NCBI GenBank assembly: GCA_029582265.1
Contig: CM055823.1
Span: 25,470,569-25,534,568, forward strand
From: Zoroaster sp. YZ-2022
Lineage: Eukaryota; Echinodermata; Asteroidea; Forcipulatida; Zoroasteridae
Reading direction: 5' to 3'
DNA length: 64,000 bases
Shown here: positions 32,597 through 43,626 of the stretch, one piece after another
How the letters are laid out: each line of letters starts with the position of its first letter
How positions within the stretch are numbered: the stretch's first letter is position 1
Program-made: the position numbers and the translations under genes
Notes under the pieces: generated by a model
What the model saw: the letters and a program-made list of their open reading frames with translations, nothing else
Database searches by the model: none
Told to the model about the DNA's origin: nothing

Positions 32597-33529
32597 TCCA
32601 TAAGAGATTATGGTTCGTGGACATGTATTTTGTTTTAAAATCTCATTACCTCCCTGAAATCCACAAACTGCCCATTGTGGTATAAGCATTAATTTCAAAC
32701 AAGAGGTTACAGACATTTGTAGAGGTTACAGACATTTGTAGAGGTGACTGGTGAATTTGTATTTTTTTCCCCGGAAATGTAATTTATTGTAAAAATGTAT
32801 GTTTAATATTCAACTTTATTTGGAGTTCTTTGTATCTGTAAAGTGTGATTGTAAGATTTTGTTATTTGGTGGTGGTCTGTTTAACTCTGTTTTTATTTTG
32901 AAAATACCTTAAAGCATTGTAAAATAACACAAAGCGCAATAAACAATCATTTATATTAAACCCATGTAATCTATCAATTTATTCATTTAAAATTGACCTG
33001 TAGGCCTAAGCCCATTTGTTTGGAAACAATTTGAGGGAGAGACTTAAACTTGAGGGAGGTTAAATATATTCAAAAATAAAACAATTTATATTTCTTTCGG
33101 GTAATGAGAGTTCCTTTTTTAGTAATGAACCAGAAAATACAGAACGATGTCAAGAAAAATGGGAGGATATTTAGAAGAAGAGAAAATTTACATGTTCTCT
33201 TTTGGCGGTGATGGGAGGAGGGATGTTCAAAAAAATATTCCCTGTAGGCTCTTGACCACTTTCGAAAACCGCTCAAGGGTATGTTTAAACACTGAAGCAT
33301 TTAGCTGGTACCCACACTGAACAAGTGCTCTCTTATAAGACAAATCAAAATTGAGGGGGGGGGGGTTTGGGAAAAAAACAAAACAAAAACAAAAAACAGT
33401 GGGGAAAAAGTATGGGGCGCTGTTAATTAGTTCCCTAGCACATAATTTAAACATGTTATACCAGTATTAAGCTCAATTATAATGTGACAAAATAAACAAT
33501 AATTTGCCTAAAAATAATACAATAGGCCT
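32597..33529. other. intergenic, no gene recognised
   Basis: A short direct repeat (AGAGGTTACAGACATTTGT twice at about 32702-32741). Simple G- and A-rich runs near 33353-33395. No exon recognised. Confidence 0.4.
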
Positions 33530-33795
33530 ACAATACAATACAATGAAGGCATTTATATAGAGCTCTTACACAAACGGTATCGCAGCGCTTTACAGTGAGA
33601 TGAAATAAATACAATTTATAACTACACAGTGCCTAAAATAAATGAGCCTTGAGAGATGTTTTAAATTGACTCAATGAAGAAGCATGACGGATAATAGATG
33701 GTAGCTCATTCCAAATGCTGGGTGCAGCAGTATAGAAACCCTTGTTAGCCGTAGTTAAATGTATCATCAAATAAAACACGAGTTAACAAGGGAAA
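33530..33795 (-). mobile_element. L2/CR1-type LINE, 3' fragment
   Basis: The minus strand codes for NKGFYTAAPSIWNELPSI and SLSQFKTSLKAHLF, the conserved C-terminal end of L2/CR1-clade ORF2 proteins. It is followed by the tail CTGTAAAGCGCTGCGATAC and a CATTG/TATTG microsatellite. Strongly 5' truncated, as is usual for this class. Confidence 0.8.
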
Positions 33796-34049
33796 CTGAC
33801 TAGGTACATGAATACAATTCTGAAGTGTGCAAAGGAAAAAACAAATAAACAATTAATGGACAAACGGACATACATTTTCCACTGTGTTTACTTCCCAAAA
33901 CCACTATTCCGATTTGCCTTAATCTGGGTAGCCACTTTGTCCAAGTCTCCACAGTCAAAGTTTTGTGAATTGTCTTCTAAAATGATCTTCAAATCTTTAA
34001 ATTAATGTAAGCCCCTCCCCCCCCAAAAAAAAAATAATTTAAAATAATT

Positions 34050-34108
34050 TTTTTTCTGGTTTCTGGTCTCCGCGCGCGTCGCCTCAGACCCGCCCGTCGG
34101 CATTTTTA
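34050..34108. mobile_element. Harbinger-like MITE, end fragment
   Basis: TTTCTGGTCTCCGCGCGCGTCGCC matches the terminal part of the 15513/30711/56690 family. The other end is missing. Confidence 0.6.
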
Positions 34109-34109
34109 T

Positions 34110-34190
34110 TAGGTGTTCGGGTATGTGCCCGAAACACCTATTGTTTTTGTACGGTTTTTGTTAGGTGTTCGAGCGCGCAGCGCGAACACC
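34110..34190. repeat. two adjacent AGGTGTTCG hairpins
   Basis: 34110-34139 and 34162-34190 each form a strong hairpin whose stem starts AGGTGTTCG and closes CGAACACCT (the first with CGGG/CCCG extension). Both are followed by ATTGTTTTTGTAC. The loops differ, so the stems look maintained. Confidence 0.8.
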
Positions 34191-34314
34191 TATTGTTTTT
34201 GTACTGTTTATTTTCTTTTACTTCTCCATCTCAGTGGCACTTGTCCGGCAACAAAGGCATCCTTGCTGAGCATTTACAGCCTTCAAACTTAACACATTAA
34301 CAGAACATATCAAG

Positions 34315-34690
34315 CTGACGAAACCGTTTGCTGTGACGTCATGATTACGTCATCAGGTGTCGAATTACACTAAATCAAAGTTTAATATTTCAAAAAATTA
34401 TATCTCATGAACCACAAAAGATATTTTTGCATCATCTTAAAGACCTTGAACTATGCCACATTTATGTGATTTTTCGTTTTTAGACGTGACCCCAATCTTA
34501 CCTTTCCTTCCGGTCGAAACCGGAAGTTGAAAATTTCAAAAAATCATATCTCATGAACCATAGAAGATATTTTCACAATCTTTTCATCATCTTAAAGATC
34601 TTGAACTATGTCACATTTCGTTTTCAGACGTGACCCCAATCTGACCTTTCCATCCGGTCGAAACCGGAAGGTTAAGTGAAGCAATATGCT
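34315..34690 (+). repeat. dispersed repeat (ATATCTCATGAACC family), internally duplicated
   Basis: Contains the block TCATATCTCATGAACCA through TTTTCAGACGTGACCCCAATC to GGTCGAAACCGGAAG twice in tandem (about 34383-34525 and 34528-34675). A single-unit copy lies at 42955-43165. No coding frame and no clear termini, so unclassified. Confidence 0.75.
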
Positions 34691-34696
34691 GAATTA

Positions 34697-35062
34697 CTAT
34701 AATAATAATAATAATAATGTATAGATTTATATAGCGCACGTATCCACCAACTAAGTGGCGCTCAAGGCGCATTATATTATTATCCCTGCTCATAAGGCTC
34801 ATAAGGCTCATAAATCATTCCTGAAACCATCTCAGCTCCCTGGGGAGTATACAGCTCAATTGCTGCCATTTCTAGCGCATATAGAGCAAACCATCTCTGC
34901 CTTCACAGGTACCCATTTAACCCCTGGGTGGAGAGAAGCAATTATGGTTAAGTACCTTGCTCAAGGACACAAGTGTCACGACCGGGGCTCGAACCCACAC
35001 CCTGCTGCTGGCAACACCAGAACTTGAGTTCGGTGCGCTAGACCGCTCGGCCACGACACTCC
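34697..35062 (-). mobile_element. tRNA-derived SINE, family A (copy 3)
   Basis: Minus-strand copy: tRNA-like head at the right (GAGTGTCGTGGCCGAGCGG), the TGTCCTTGAGCAAGGTACTT block, and an L2-type tail ending in (ATT)n at the left. Confidence 0.88.
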
Positions 35063-35120
35063 ACTATTCCACGACACTACTCCACGACACTACTCCACTA
35101 CTCCACGACACTCCACTATT
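35050..35120. repeat. short imperfect tandem repeat
   Basis: About five imperfect copies of CCACGACACTACT directly at the SINE head end, perhaps slippage at the insertion edge. Confidence 0.65.
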
Positions 35121-35444
35121 CCCTGTATGTACGAATAGCCCATATCGCGCGTGCACAGAATACGTACACACAGCAATATACGGAGTTTAACTAGGCCTAC
35201 AACGTAAAGGTCTTGTCACACGGGGCAATTTTCGGGCAATTTTCAGGCAATAAAACTTGCTGGCAATGAGATTGCTCGGAGATTGCCCTGTGTGGCATTT
35301 CACGCAATCCAGTGGCAATGAGTAGACTGGCTTTCTACTTTGAGGCAATCTGTCGAGGCAATCTCCAATCACATTGCGTATCAGTGATCACGTGACATTT
35401 TATCACTAGCAAAACATTTTCGCTGCCATTTAATTCTCGGTTAC
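35121..35444. other. spacer with GGCAATTTTC-type short repeats
   Basis: GGGCAATTTTCGGGCAATTTTCAGGCAAT and several GGCAATCT/GGCAATGAG words between 35220 and 35375 look like an old degenerate repeat. No gene. Confidence 0.4.
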
Positions 35445-35553
35445 ATGAAAAAAATACTGAGGAATTTTGCCGTTCTTTTTAACTCCAAAGCAAAATACAA
35501 GAAACTAAAATGGTTTACCGAGAAAGAGGAAAATATAATTGCATTATTAAGAG
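35445..35553 (+). CDS. possible first coding exon, SANT/Myb-like start
   Basis: From the ATG the frame is open for 36 codons plus one base and stops at a consensus donor, AAGAG|GTAAGTAG. The peptide has a basic lead (KAKYKKLK) and then WFTEKEENIIALL, which resembles the first helix of MADF/SANT/Myb-type DNA-binding domains found in transcription factors and Harbinger-type proteins. The exon is phase 1. A phase-compatible candidate terminal exon lies at 41334, with a gypsy element inserted between them. Too short for a firm family call. Confidence 0.4.
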
Positions 35554-36470
35554 GTAAGTAGACATTATTTAGAGGTATATTGGCCTAGAATGTGCGTTTG
35601 TAAAGTAGGCCTATCGTAGACATAATTATCGCATGCACAATCCAATGGAGGTTCGTGACGGACGAAACTGTAGTACTGCATCTATTACGTGAAAACTATA
35701 TTGAGTCTACTCTTTCCCTGTTTTTGCAGTGTACCTACATGATTTTAAGTTTGCATTTTAACTAAGGATAATGACTGAGCATGGATAGATGCTATATTGT
35801 CCAGAAAAAAAGTTTAAAAACTGTGCCGTCAAAGTCAAAAGGGCATCCGTTGCAAAATGCTTCATTGTGTAACTCGCCTACATACATGTACAGTACATGT
35901 ATGCAAATCCATGTAAATATATACATGTTCGTGTGTTGTTGTCCCTTCTGCAACTCTGCATGTTCTTCATGTCAGCGAAATATATCCCTAACTCAACCTA
36001 AAGAGATGCTTTTACTTGATTAGTCTGCTAGTAGTAGCCACAAAATTGTCATAGGGGCATCCTGTTTTTTCTGAGCTAGGTTAACCTCAATCTGCCAACA
36101 TTTGTTGTTTTGTTATTATTAAGCATAAAAAGTCTGTCCCTCCATAGGTATGCTTTAAAGAAAGGTCAGGTCTTATAACATAAACAAAGATGAAGAGCCT
36201 GCATAAAAAAAGGAAACTAATAAATGAAGAAAAAGCTGCAGAGGGATGAGTTAATATGAGTTTTAATTGGAAAATAAACATGCAGGTGTGTTGGTGGACA
36301 ACATGTGTACACCAAAATTCAGGATGGAAAATGCAAATGGGGTGGGGGTGATGAAGGTTGTTTTTGCAATTATAGAGGGCATTCTCTTACTGGAGTAATA
36401 CATGTTGGCCTTTCCCCATTCAGAATTTATTTTTTCACAGAATCATTTGAACATTTCTTTATATTTTGTA
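35554..36470. other. possible intron, no feature recognised
   Basis: A good acceptor (TTTCCCTGTTTTTGCAG) at 35729 is followed by only eleven codons before TAA. Otherwise AT-rich with no repeat recognised. Confidence 0.35.
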
Positions 36471-36493
36471 TTTACATGGAAGAAAACACTACA
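36471..36493 (-). repeat. 3' LTR remnant of the gypsy element
   Basis: TGTAGTGTTTTCTTCCATGT on the minus strand equals the first bases of the 5' LTR at 41006. Similarity then ends, so the rest of the 3' LTR is deleted or replaced. Confidence 0.7.
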
Positions 36494-36548
36494 AGAGCCC
36501 CCTTCCAGTGAGTGGCTGATAAAAAAAAAAAATAAGAATGATAATAAA

Positions 36549-39047
36549 TTAAGAACGAACGAGTGTGATATAGCGTTTGGGCCAATGAACAGTGCGGCCT
36601 GAACGGGACGTACGAATGGGTGGACTGTCCGATGATGGGGAAATCTGTTCAGTAGTTACGCGGGCAGGGGGTTTAACTGCTGGGGCAGGCTGTTCGGGTG
36701 TTAGGGGAACAGGATGTGTGTCCATAGCAATATCCAAATGGGCACATTTGAGGCGATCGATGCTAATTGTGTCCTTGCGGTTGGTCAGTTCAAGTACAAA
36801 ATGCTTGGCTGAGCGACTGAGTACTTTGAAAGGGCTATCATAGGGTGGTTGAAGGGGTTTCCGTACCGCGTCACGGCGGACAAAAACATGGGTGCATGTT
36901 TGCAAATCACAAGGAACATGAATGTTAGTTCGTTGTTGAGAACGACTCGTAGGCGGTCGGAGACATTGCATTGCGCGTTGCAGACGATAAACATAGGCAG
37001 CTGGGTCCAAAGTAGAAATATCGGAGGTCGTGTCAAAAAATTCTCCTGGCAAGCGAATAGTGGTACCATACACACGCTCAGCGACACTGTGACCAAAATC
37101 TGACTTGGTGCGAATACCAAGCAGAACGAGCGGTAAGGTCTCTGTCCAGTTGGATGCGTCAACTTGTGCTTTAAGGGATGCTTTGAGTTGTCTGTGGAAA
37201 CGTTCCACCAGGCCGTTAGCGATGGGGTGGTAAGCAGTGGTACGAATGTGCTGCGTACCAAGTAGGTTAGCCAGGACGCGGAAAAGCGCGGATTCAAACT
37301 GGGCTCCACGATCGGTGGTGATATTCGATGGAACGCCGAATGTGGCAACCCATCGCGTTACAAACGCACAAGCAACCGTTTCGGCTGTGATGTCAGGCAG
37401 GGGAATGGCTTCTGGCCAACGTGTGAAACGATCGATGCAGGTCAGCATGTATGTATGTCCATTAGATGGTGGTAATGGGCCAACAAGATCAATGTGAACT
37501 TGTGAAAATCGGGCCTCCGGGGTAGAGAACTGAGAAAGGGGTGCAAAGGTATGGCGGTGGACCTTTGATCGCTGACATGGTATGCACGATTTCGCCCATT
37601 GTCTCACCTCACGATTAATACCTGGCCAAACATAGCGATCCGTGAGGAGGCGTTGCGTAGCACGAACTCCAGGGTGTGACAGGGAATGCAGCCCGTCAAA
37701 TACCGCGCGGCGTAACTCAACTGGAACGAACGGACGTGGGTTTCCAGTAGAAACGTCACAAATTAATGTTGTGTCACATGACGGGAGAGGAACTTCCCTG
37801 AAATTGAGCGAGGATGATGATGTGCGCAGTTGCGTAAGTTCCTCACTGGCTTTCTGTAATTCCGCCATTTTGCGGAAATCGATGAGGGAAGAATGATCCG
37901 TGCGCAGGGTGTTAAGTTCAACACGAGATAGGGCGTCCGCTGCGGGGTTATCTCCACCTTTAACGTGTCTGATATCGCAGGTAAACTGTGAAACAAAATC
38001 GAGGTGGCGAATTTGGCGAGGGGAGTGACGGTCCGTTGTGGTGCCGAGAGCGTATGTGAGCGGTTTGTGGTCCGTTAGCACATGGAAATGACGACCCTCG
38101 AGTGAGTGACGAAAATGGCGGATGGCGAGGTATATGGCTAAAAGTTCACGATCAAATGTGCTGTAACGTGTCTCTGCTGGTTGAAGTCTCTTGGAGAAGA
38201 ATGCGAGTGGTTGCCATGCATTGGCAACTCGTTGTTGAAGAACAGCTCCCACGGCGACATCCGAAGCATCTGTCATGACGCACAGAGGCGCGTCGGGCTT
38301 TGGATGAGCGAGGAGAGTGGCATTAGCGAGAGCCGCTTTGATAGCGTGAAATGAAGCTGTAGCAGTGTTATTCCAAGGGAGAGGTGCAGATTTGTTTTTT
38401 GCGTTAGTTAGCAGATCGGTGAGCGGTTGAAGGACCTGCGAACAACGGGGAATAAAACGACGGTAGAAGTTGACGAGACCGAGGAATTCACGTAGTTTGG
38501 TCAGAGTTGGTGGTCGTGGAAAATCGCGGATGACCGTGATTTTCTCTTCTAAGGGGCGGATGCCATTGGAGTCAACGCGATGACCCAAGAAATCGAGTGA
38601 ATCAACACCCAACTGACATTTCCCGGGGTTGACGACGATGCTATAGTCCGACAAACGTCTGAAGAGAAGGCGCAAATGCTTGTCATGCTCTGCAGGAGTG
38701 GTACTGGCAATGAGCAGATCGTCAATGTAGGCATAGCAAATATCAAATCCGCGGATGACTTCGTCTATGAATCTTTGAAATGTTTGTGCGGCGTTGCGGA
38801 GTCCGAACGCCATCCGAACGAATTCAAAGAGTCCGAAAGGCGTGGGAATATCAGCAGGTTCAACTGGAATCTGGTGATATGCGCGAACTAGATCAATTTT
38901 GGAGAAGATCTGCTTCCCATGGAGTGATGCCGTAAAATCTTGGATATGGGGAACTGGATAGCGGTCAGGTACAGTGATGTTATTCAATGCCCTGTAGTCC
39001 CCACATGGCCTCCAATCCCCGGGTGTCTTTTTGGGGACCATGTGCAA
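36549..39047 (-). CDS. gypsy Pol: reverse transcriptase, RNase H, integrase
   Basis: 832 codons without interruption. [16 protein letters not shown] (about 49-62) with the first catalytic Asp, [13 protein letters not shown], and YIDD at 107-110. RNase [17 protein letters not shown] with the first Asp. Integrase: an HHCC zinc module ([12 protein letters not shown] to CIPCQRSK), then a DDE core with [20 protein letters not shown] and [10 protein letters not shown], and a basic C-terminus. These would copy the element RNA into DNA and insert it. The frame opens upstream of MHMVPKK: the [11 protein letters not shown] stretch belongs to it but is separated from the protease frame by a shift near 39090. 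The open state over 2.5 kb implies a fairly young insertion. Protein production from this copy is unlikely because of the shift and the gag stop. Confidence 0.92.
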   Translation of the reverse strand: MHMVPKKTPGDWRPCGDYRALNNITVPDRYPVPHIQDFTASLHGKQIFSKIDLVRAYHQIPVEPADIPTPFGLFEFVRMAFGLRNAAQTFQRFIDEVIRGFDICYAYIDDLLIASTTPAEHDKHLRLLFRRLSDYSIVVNPGKCQLGVDSLDFLGHRVDSNGIRPLEEKITVIRDFPRPPTLTKLREFLGLVNFYRRFIPRCSQVLQPLTDLLTNAKNKSAPLPWNNTATASFHAIKAALANATLLAHPKPDAPLCVMTDASDVAVGAVLQQRVANAWQPLAFFSKRLQPAETRYSTFDRELLAIYLAIRHFRHSLEGRHFHVLTDHKPLTYALGTTTDRHSPRQIRHLDFVSQFTCDIRHVKGGDNPAADALSRVELNTLRTDHSSLIDFRKMAELQKASEELTQLRTSSSSLNFREVPLPSCDTTLICDVSTGNPRPFVPVELRRAVFDGLHSLSHPGVRATQRLLTDRYVWPGINREVRQWAKSCIPCQRSKVHRHTFAPLSQFSTPEARFSQVHIDLVGPLPPSNGHTYMLTCIDRFTRWPEAIPLPDITAETVACAFVTRWVATFGVPSNITTDRGAQFESALFRVLANLLGTQHIRTTAYHPIANGLVERFHRQLKASLKAQVDASNWTETLPLVLLGIRTKSDFGHSVAERVYGTTIRLPGEFFDTTSDISTLDPAAYVYRLQRAMQCLRPPTSRSQQRTNIHVPCDLQTCTHVFVRRDAVRKPLQPPYDSPFKVLSRSAKHFVLELTNRKDTISIDRLKCAHLDIAMDTHPVPLTPEQPAPAVKPPARVTTEQISPSSDSPPIRTSRSGRTVHWPKRYITLVRS

Positions 39048-39063
39048 TGGTGATGACCAATTG

Positions 39064-39747
39064 CTACTCGATGGGCGGATGATGCCAATTAAGCTGTAGC
39101 ATATGATCGAATTCTTGACGGGCGATCTTGTGTCTGTCGGGCGCTAAACGACGCGGGCGCCCGGAAACTGGCTGTCCTTTGGTTATGATGTGATGCGTGA
39201 CGTCATGCTTGGTAGAGTTGGCATTATAACAGGGGCGAGCGATGTCGGGAAAATCCGCGAACAGTACGTGGAAAGATGAGCGGGAGTCGAATGTTGCGAA
39301 CATTGGGCTGATTGCTTGAACTGTAGACGCAGTGCCGTTGACGCTGACGTGAGTGGTTGCGTCAAGGAGTCGACAATTGCGGACATCAACCAAGAGGTTG
39401 AAATGTCGAAGAAAATCAGCGCCCAATATTGGCTGTTGAACATCAGCTATGGTGAATATCCATCGGCATGTCCGTCGCAGTCCTACATCCAGTGTGAGTG
39501 ACCGTTCACCGAAAGTGGCAATTGCGGATTTATTTGCTGCCTGTAGTTGAAAACCATGGTATGGCCGTGATCGATCCAACCGCGTGGGTGGAAGAACGCT
39601 TACTTCGGCCCCGGTGTCAATGAGGAAACGCTGCTTTGTGGAGCGGTCTGTCACGTAGAAAAGGCGACTTTGTGATGGGCCAGCGGAACTTGTCGCCGCT
39701 AGTGGCTGGCACTGTCGTTTCCCGAGAACGAGCACGGTTTTTTGCAC
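39064..39747 (-). CDS. gypsy Pol N-terminal part: aspartic protease
   Basis: 227 codons overlap the end of gag by 49 nt in another frame, suggesting programmed frameshifting between Gag and Pol. [14 protein letters not shown] holds the DTG active site at residues 44-46, and ILGADFL is the second conserved block of retropepsins. After the protease the frame enters the start of RT but is lost near 39090, where the expected GIIRPSSS reading is shifted, and stops at 39064. The protease would cut the Gag and Gag-Pol polyproteins. Confidence 0.88.
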   Translation of the reverse strand: MQKTVLVLGKRQCQPLAATSSAGPSQSRLFYVTDRSTKQRFLIDTGAEVSVLPPTRLDRSRPYHGFQLQAANKSAIATFGERSLTLDVGLRRTCRWIFTIADVQQPILGADFLRHFNLLVDVRNCRLLDATTHVSVNGTASTVQAISPMFATFDSRSSFHVLFADFPDIARPCYNANSTKHDVTHHIITKGQPVSGRPRRLAPDRHKIARQEFDHMLQLNWHHPPIE

Positions 39748-40532
39748 TTACGGGCATTGTCACCGAAATTGGCGTGATACCAGCACATGCCGGCGTCATC
39801 GGTGTCTGGAGCTGGAGTGCTGGAGCGAGGCTGCTGGGGCGAGCGATTCCTTGCACGCGAACGGGAGCGTTGAGGACGGGTTGATAGATTCTGTAGTTGT
39901 ACTGTGAGGCGATTTACTTCCCCGCGAAGGCGCCCCACTTTATTCTGCAGGTTCGTAGGTTGGGCCGAACTCGCTGCTGTTGTGGTCATGGGTGTCATAG
40001 AATTGACTAATCGGGATTGTACTGCAACATCCATGACTTTGTCGGCGAGCTCCGCCAGTTGTTCCATCTTCAGGGAGTCTCCGGCAGTCGTTATGACTAG
40101 TTGAACATTTGCCGGCAGGCGTTGGAGAAACAACTGGCGCAGGATAGAGTCCTCTAACGCCCGGTCGCCAAGGAGTTGGCGCATATGTCGCAACAACTGT
40201 GTCGGTTTACGGTCTCCCAGAACTTCATCCGTAAGGAGTTGCTGCAGCCGTTTCTGTTCAGTCGCCGTGGTTCTTCTAATAAGCTCCGCACGCAGTCTTT
40301 TGTATGGGTTGTCTTTTGGTGGGTCGAGGAGAAGGTCCCTCACTTCTCAGTGTGCAATTGCAGGGGTGAGGGCCGCGATGATGTAATCGTATTTGGTTTT
40401 CTCCGTGGTGATGCCTCTTGTGGCAAACTGGGCTTCCACTTGAGCGAACCATACATGTGGATCCGCTGGCCAGTATGGTGGTAGCTTCAGGTTGACTGGG
40501 GCCACAATCTTACTGTCTATGTTGTCAGGCAT
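39699..40532 (-). pseudogene. gypsy gag with one in-frame stop
   Basis: Starts MPDNIDSK at 40532, six bases after the primer site. It runs in one frame to 39699, broken only by TGA at 40347-40349 between AIAH and EVRDLLLDPP. The capsid-like part has [19 protein letters not shown] and LAELADKVMD. The C-terminal part is Arg/Ser-rich with a [18 protein letters not shown] box (CX2HX9CX3C), the unusual nucleocapsid motif of CsRn1-type elements. Gag would form the cytoplasmic particle. The stop is most likely a point mutation, though readthrough cannot be excluded. Confidence 0.85.
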
Positions 40533-40538
40533 CTTCGT

Positions 40539-40556
40539 ATCACGTCGGGGTCACCA
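40539..40556 (-). promoter_or_regulatory. primer-binding site, tRNA-Trp
   Basis: The minus strand TGGTGACCCCGACGTGAT is perfectly complementary to the 3' end of metazoan tRNA-Trp including CCA. Eighteen matching bases directly inside the 5' LTR. Confidence 0.92.
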
Positions 40557-40559
40557 ATT

Positions 40560-41006
40560 TGGTGGTTTGTTTCAATGAAGAAAAACAAGTCACACCATTT
40601 TTGTGTTCGGAGATAAACTTTTATTCTGAGTGGAGATCAACAGTAATACACTATGAACTTTTACATGGTAAACAAAGGAGAGAGCGTTTGTGGAGTTGTT
40701 GTTTGCTGTGTGTTTGAAAACAGAGTGGTCTAACTTGACATATGGTAAGAATACTTGTAGGGCTGACTATCCCCAAAGTAATAAAACTATAGACAAGAAG
40801 TCTGAGAGCAAATCTTAAAATGAGGTGATGACATGTGGTGAAGGTAGATCAAAGCAATAAAAGTGGATCTTGAAGTGGTTATCAATTAGGAAGCTTGGCA
40901 ATACAGGGCCAAATAGTACAACAAACACTGAGAATACTGTATGGGAAAGTATACAATGGATTAGAATTACAAATGTTTCTATGTTTACATGGAAGAAAAC
41001 ACTACA
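40560..41006 (-). repeat. 5' LTR of the gypsy element
   Basis: The minus strand begins TGTAGTGTTTTCTTCC (edge shared with 36493) and ends ...AACCACCA just before the primer site, giving about 445 bp. The inner border is uncertain by a few bases because the 3' LTR is not available for comparison. Confidence 0.7.
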
Positions 41007-41333
41007 CTAGCACTTAATTTTCTCACTAAAGTAGACCAGAAACAAATATCAGCACCTTTATTGAGATAATGAAACAGTCACATCATGGAGGAAGGAAGAC
41101 GTCACATGTAACTTTCTATTCCATTGTAAAACCTAACTTAAAGGCATTGTTCTGAAGGGATCATTTTTCTAAAGTTGCATAATTTTTCTGAAGTTACATC
41201 AATCCATCATCCTGATAATAACATAACATGAGGGCATTCTAAGTTATGTGTGTTTTGTTAGCATGACCCATTATTCTTCGTCCCTCTTTGAAAACATTTA
41301 ATATTGTTTTTATATGATTCGTTTATATTTCAG

Positions 41334-41386
41334 ATCAACGGTATCCATTTGTGCTACTGCTACAAGGTGTGTCAGAGTCTGTGTAA
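41334..41386 (+). CDS. possible terminal exon, unknown
   Basis: After the acceptor GTTTATATTTCAG the sequence codes for QRYPFVLLLQGVSESV and then TAA. Entry phase 1 matches the donor at 35553. The peptide is short and not recognised, so this may be chance. Confidence 0.25.
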
Positions 41387-41862
41387 CTTTGTGATCCAAT
41401 GGCCAGCATTTGAAGTTTATCCATTCATCAAAGGAGTTAATGTATGATTCAAATTATTTTATATGGAATTATCCTATCTGTGGCAGTCTTTACCCTCAAG
41501 GGAATTGTTTTTTCAGGACCTCAAGACACATCTAGGTCTTTCTAGGAATTTCTTTAACATGTTAGAACAAAAATAGTGTTGAGGAATTCTTATTATTTTT
41601 TTGACTGGACCCAAACATCCTCACAAATGTAGTTATTAAGCAATATCTGTTGTTGATCTAGTAAAATGTATATTGCCGACAGTGAATCCCTGGCAGTTGG
41701 GCCATATAAACATAGTAAACATACCCCCAATCTTCATTGCATGGGTGTGTCAGCCTTGGAATACCTTTTGCCAGATCACCCAATTAAAGTTCCTATTCAT
41801 TTGTATGCTCGCATTGGGATAGTACTGACCATCAATCCCATAAACACAATTGGATAAACAGA
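41387..41862. other. intergenic or 3' UTR
   Basis: No feature recognised. A 63-codon frame at 41666-41857 lacks coding character. Confidence 0.35.
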
Positions 41863-42084
41863 CAGTATCGTCACGATCAGAGCAGACTTTCTACAAGCAG
41901 GGCATGGAATTGGTGTCCTAGTTTAAAGACGAACATAGTGACTGAAAATTACTGGCTCATTTATGCAGCAGCAACGCGAATATGACCTTATCATGTGAGT
42001 ATTATTTTCAGTCACTGAGTTAAACTAGAACTTGAACTCTGATTCCATGCCCTGTTGATCGTGAAGATATTGCCACCTTTAAAC
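41863..42084. mobile_element. fold-back MITE, TTAA-flanked family (copy 2)
   Basis: CAGTATCGTCACGATCAGAG at the left and GTTGATCGTGAAGATATTGCC at the right, with the inner TTTCAGTCAC arms and the GGGCATGGAAT block. Same family as 18703 and 55013. Confidence 0.8.
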
Positions 42085-42954
42085 AATAACTTTAAAATGA
42101 CTATTTAAGAAAATGTATTTTCAACAGTTAATGACAAATAAATACATATACATGTAACAACCAGAAGATCATTTCAGTATTGTTTGTTTCTTTTTATTTT
42201 ACAGTTATCCTTCAAATTACATTGTGTTGTCTCTTCCCTATAAGTATTGTTTAAAAAACTGAACCAAACATTTAAATATTATAACACTTGATCGAATTTG
42301 TCATTGTATTGTACAAGACCTGCACACACCACCTCGGGGGGAGGGGGGGAATGTGTAATGACCAAGCTGTGATGATACATTATTTTATTTCTTTTTTTTT
42401 AGTTTATGGGCAATCAATTTCAGGGTAACAGTTTGCCAATGCTCCCTTGACAAAAGGTTTTCAGGCACTGAGTTAATTTAAATACAAAATCAATTAAATT
42501 TGACGTATGTATTTTAACTTATGTATTTTATTTCTTTTCTTTTTATTATTTTATCAACTTAATTAAATTTACTTTTGCAAATGGAATAATGTGTACAATT
42601 TTTAAACGAAAAGCATCAATAAATTTCCCACAATGATTGTTTAATAAACATTGTGGCAAAAAAGAGTCTAGACAAACAAAATGGTTGGTAATTTTTTCCA
42701 AAATTGTTGGGTGTTTACTTTTAAACATTGGTTTTGGTTAGCCAGTTAGCAAATTTCTAAATGGTCAGTGAATTTTGTTTCATTTTAATTTATGTAATAA
42801 CCAAATAATATGTTTCATTATCATTAATAAATAAATTAAAAAGATTAAGGCCTAAACATTTTCAGCATTATTCTGGTACAGAACTTTAAAACTTAACACA
42901 TAGTTAGACCTTAACATGTAGTTGTACCCTAGGTTGTGAGGTCATGGTTAAGGC
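42085..42954. other. intergenic, AT-rich
   Basis: No gene or classified repeat recognised. Contains a (CTTTT)-rich stretch near 42530. Confidence 0.4.
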
Positions 42955-43165
42955 ATCAGATATCGAATTACACTAAATCAAAGTTTAATATTTCAAAAAA
43001 TCATATCTCATGAACCACAAAAGATATTTTCACAATCTTTGCCTCATCTTAAAGACCTTGAACTACGCCACATTTCGTTCGCAGACATGACCCTAATCTG
43101 ACCTCTCCTTTCTTTCGAAACCAGAAATGTTTAAGTGAAGAAATATTCTGAATCACTATTCTGTA
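42955..43165 (+). repeat. dispersed repeat (ATATCTCATGAACC family), single unit
   Basis: Matches 34360-34690 from ATTACACTAAATCAAAG through ATCATATCTCATGAACCAC to AGTGAAGAAATATTCTGAAT, but with one unit instead of two. Confidence 0.75.
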
Positions 43166-43626
43166 AATGTATATTTTTGGTATCTTCAGAAAAAATTAGA
43201 ATTTTACCAAATTTGGCACAATTGACACCCATATTATGAGGAAAAACTTTGTGTATGACTTCACATGATTGAACCGGAACTTACGGTTGGAAGAATTTAA
43301 AATTATATTGGATGACTGAACCAGAAGTTAATGTATTCAGTATAGCACATTATATGTTATTTTTATTATATATTATGAAAACTCATACCTCCTGAGGTAA
43401 ATCTTGTCTTTTATTTATTTTTATTTTTATATTCTGACCACAAAACATCAAATTTAAAATAAAAACATAGTCTTCCAAGTCACACTTGTTAATTTCTAAC
43501 GTATTGCTTAAATCTCACAACTTTTCCAAGTTCAACAGCCAATATCTCAGGAACTAAATGACCTATTAGAAAACAAAAAACACAATTGAATTCCTTACAT
43601 TAATAGCTTGTAATTCTTGGGAATTT
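43166..43626. other. spacer before LINE
   Basis: No feature recognised; AT-rich. Confidence 0.35.

Larger units (their letters stand above)
36471..41006 (-). mobile_element. Ty3/gypsy retrotransposon, CsRn1/Kabuki type
   Basis: A nearly full-length minus-strand element: 5' LTR (41006 to about 40560), tRNA-Trp primer-binding site, gag, protease, RT, RNase H, integrase, a polypurine tract (AAGGGGG near 36498-36504) and then only about 22 bp of 3' LTR. The Gag Cys/His box of form CX2HX9CX3C and the tRNA-Trp primer are known marks of the CsRn1/Kabuki lineage. Damage is light: one stop in gag, one frameshift between protease and RT, and a lost 3' LTR. It is placed between two phase-compatible candidate host exons (35445 and 41334). 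Confidence 0.9.

Noticed and set aside
36592..40484. Plus-strand open frames across the gypsy element
   Set aside because: Shadows of the minus-strand gag-pol coding sequence.
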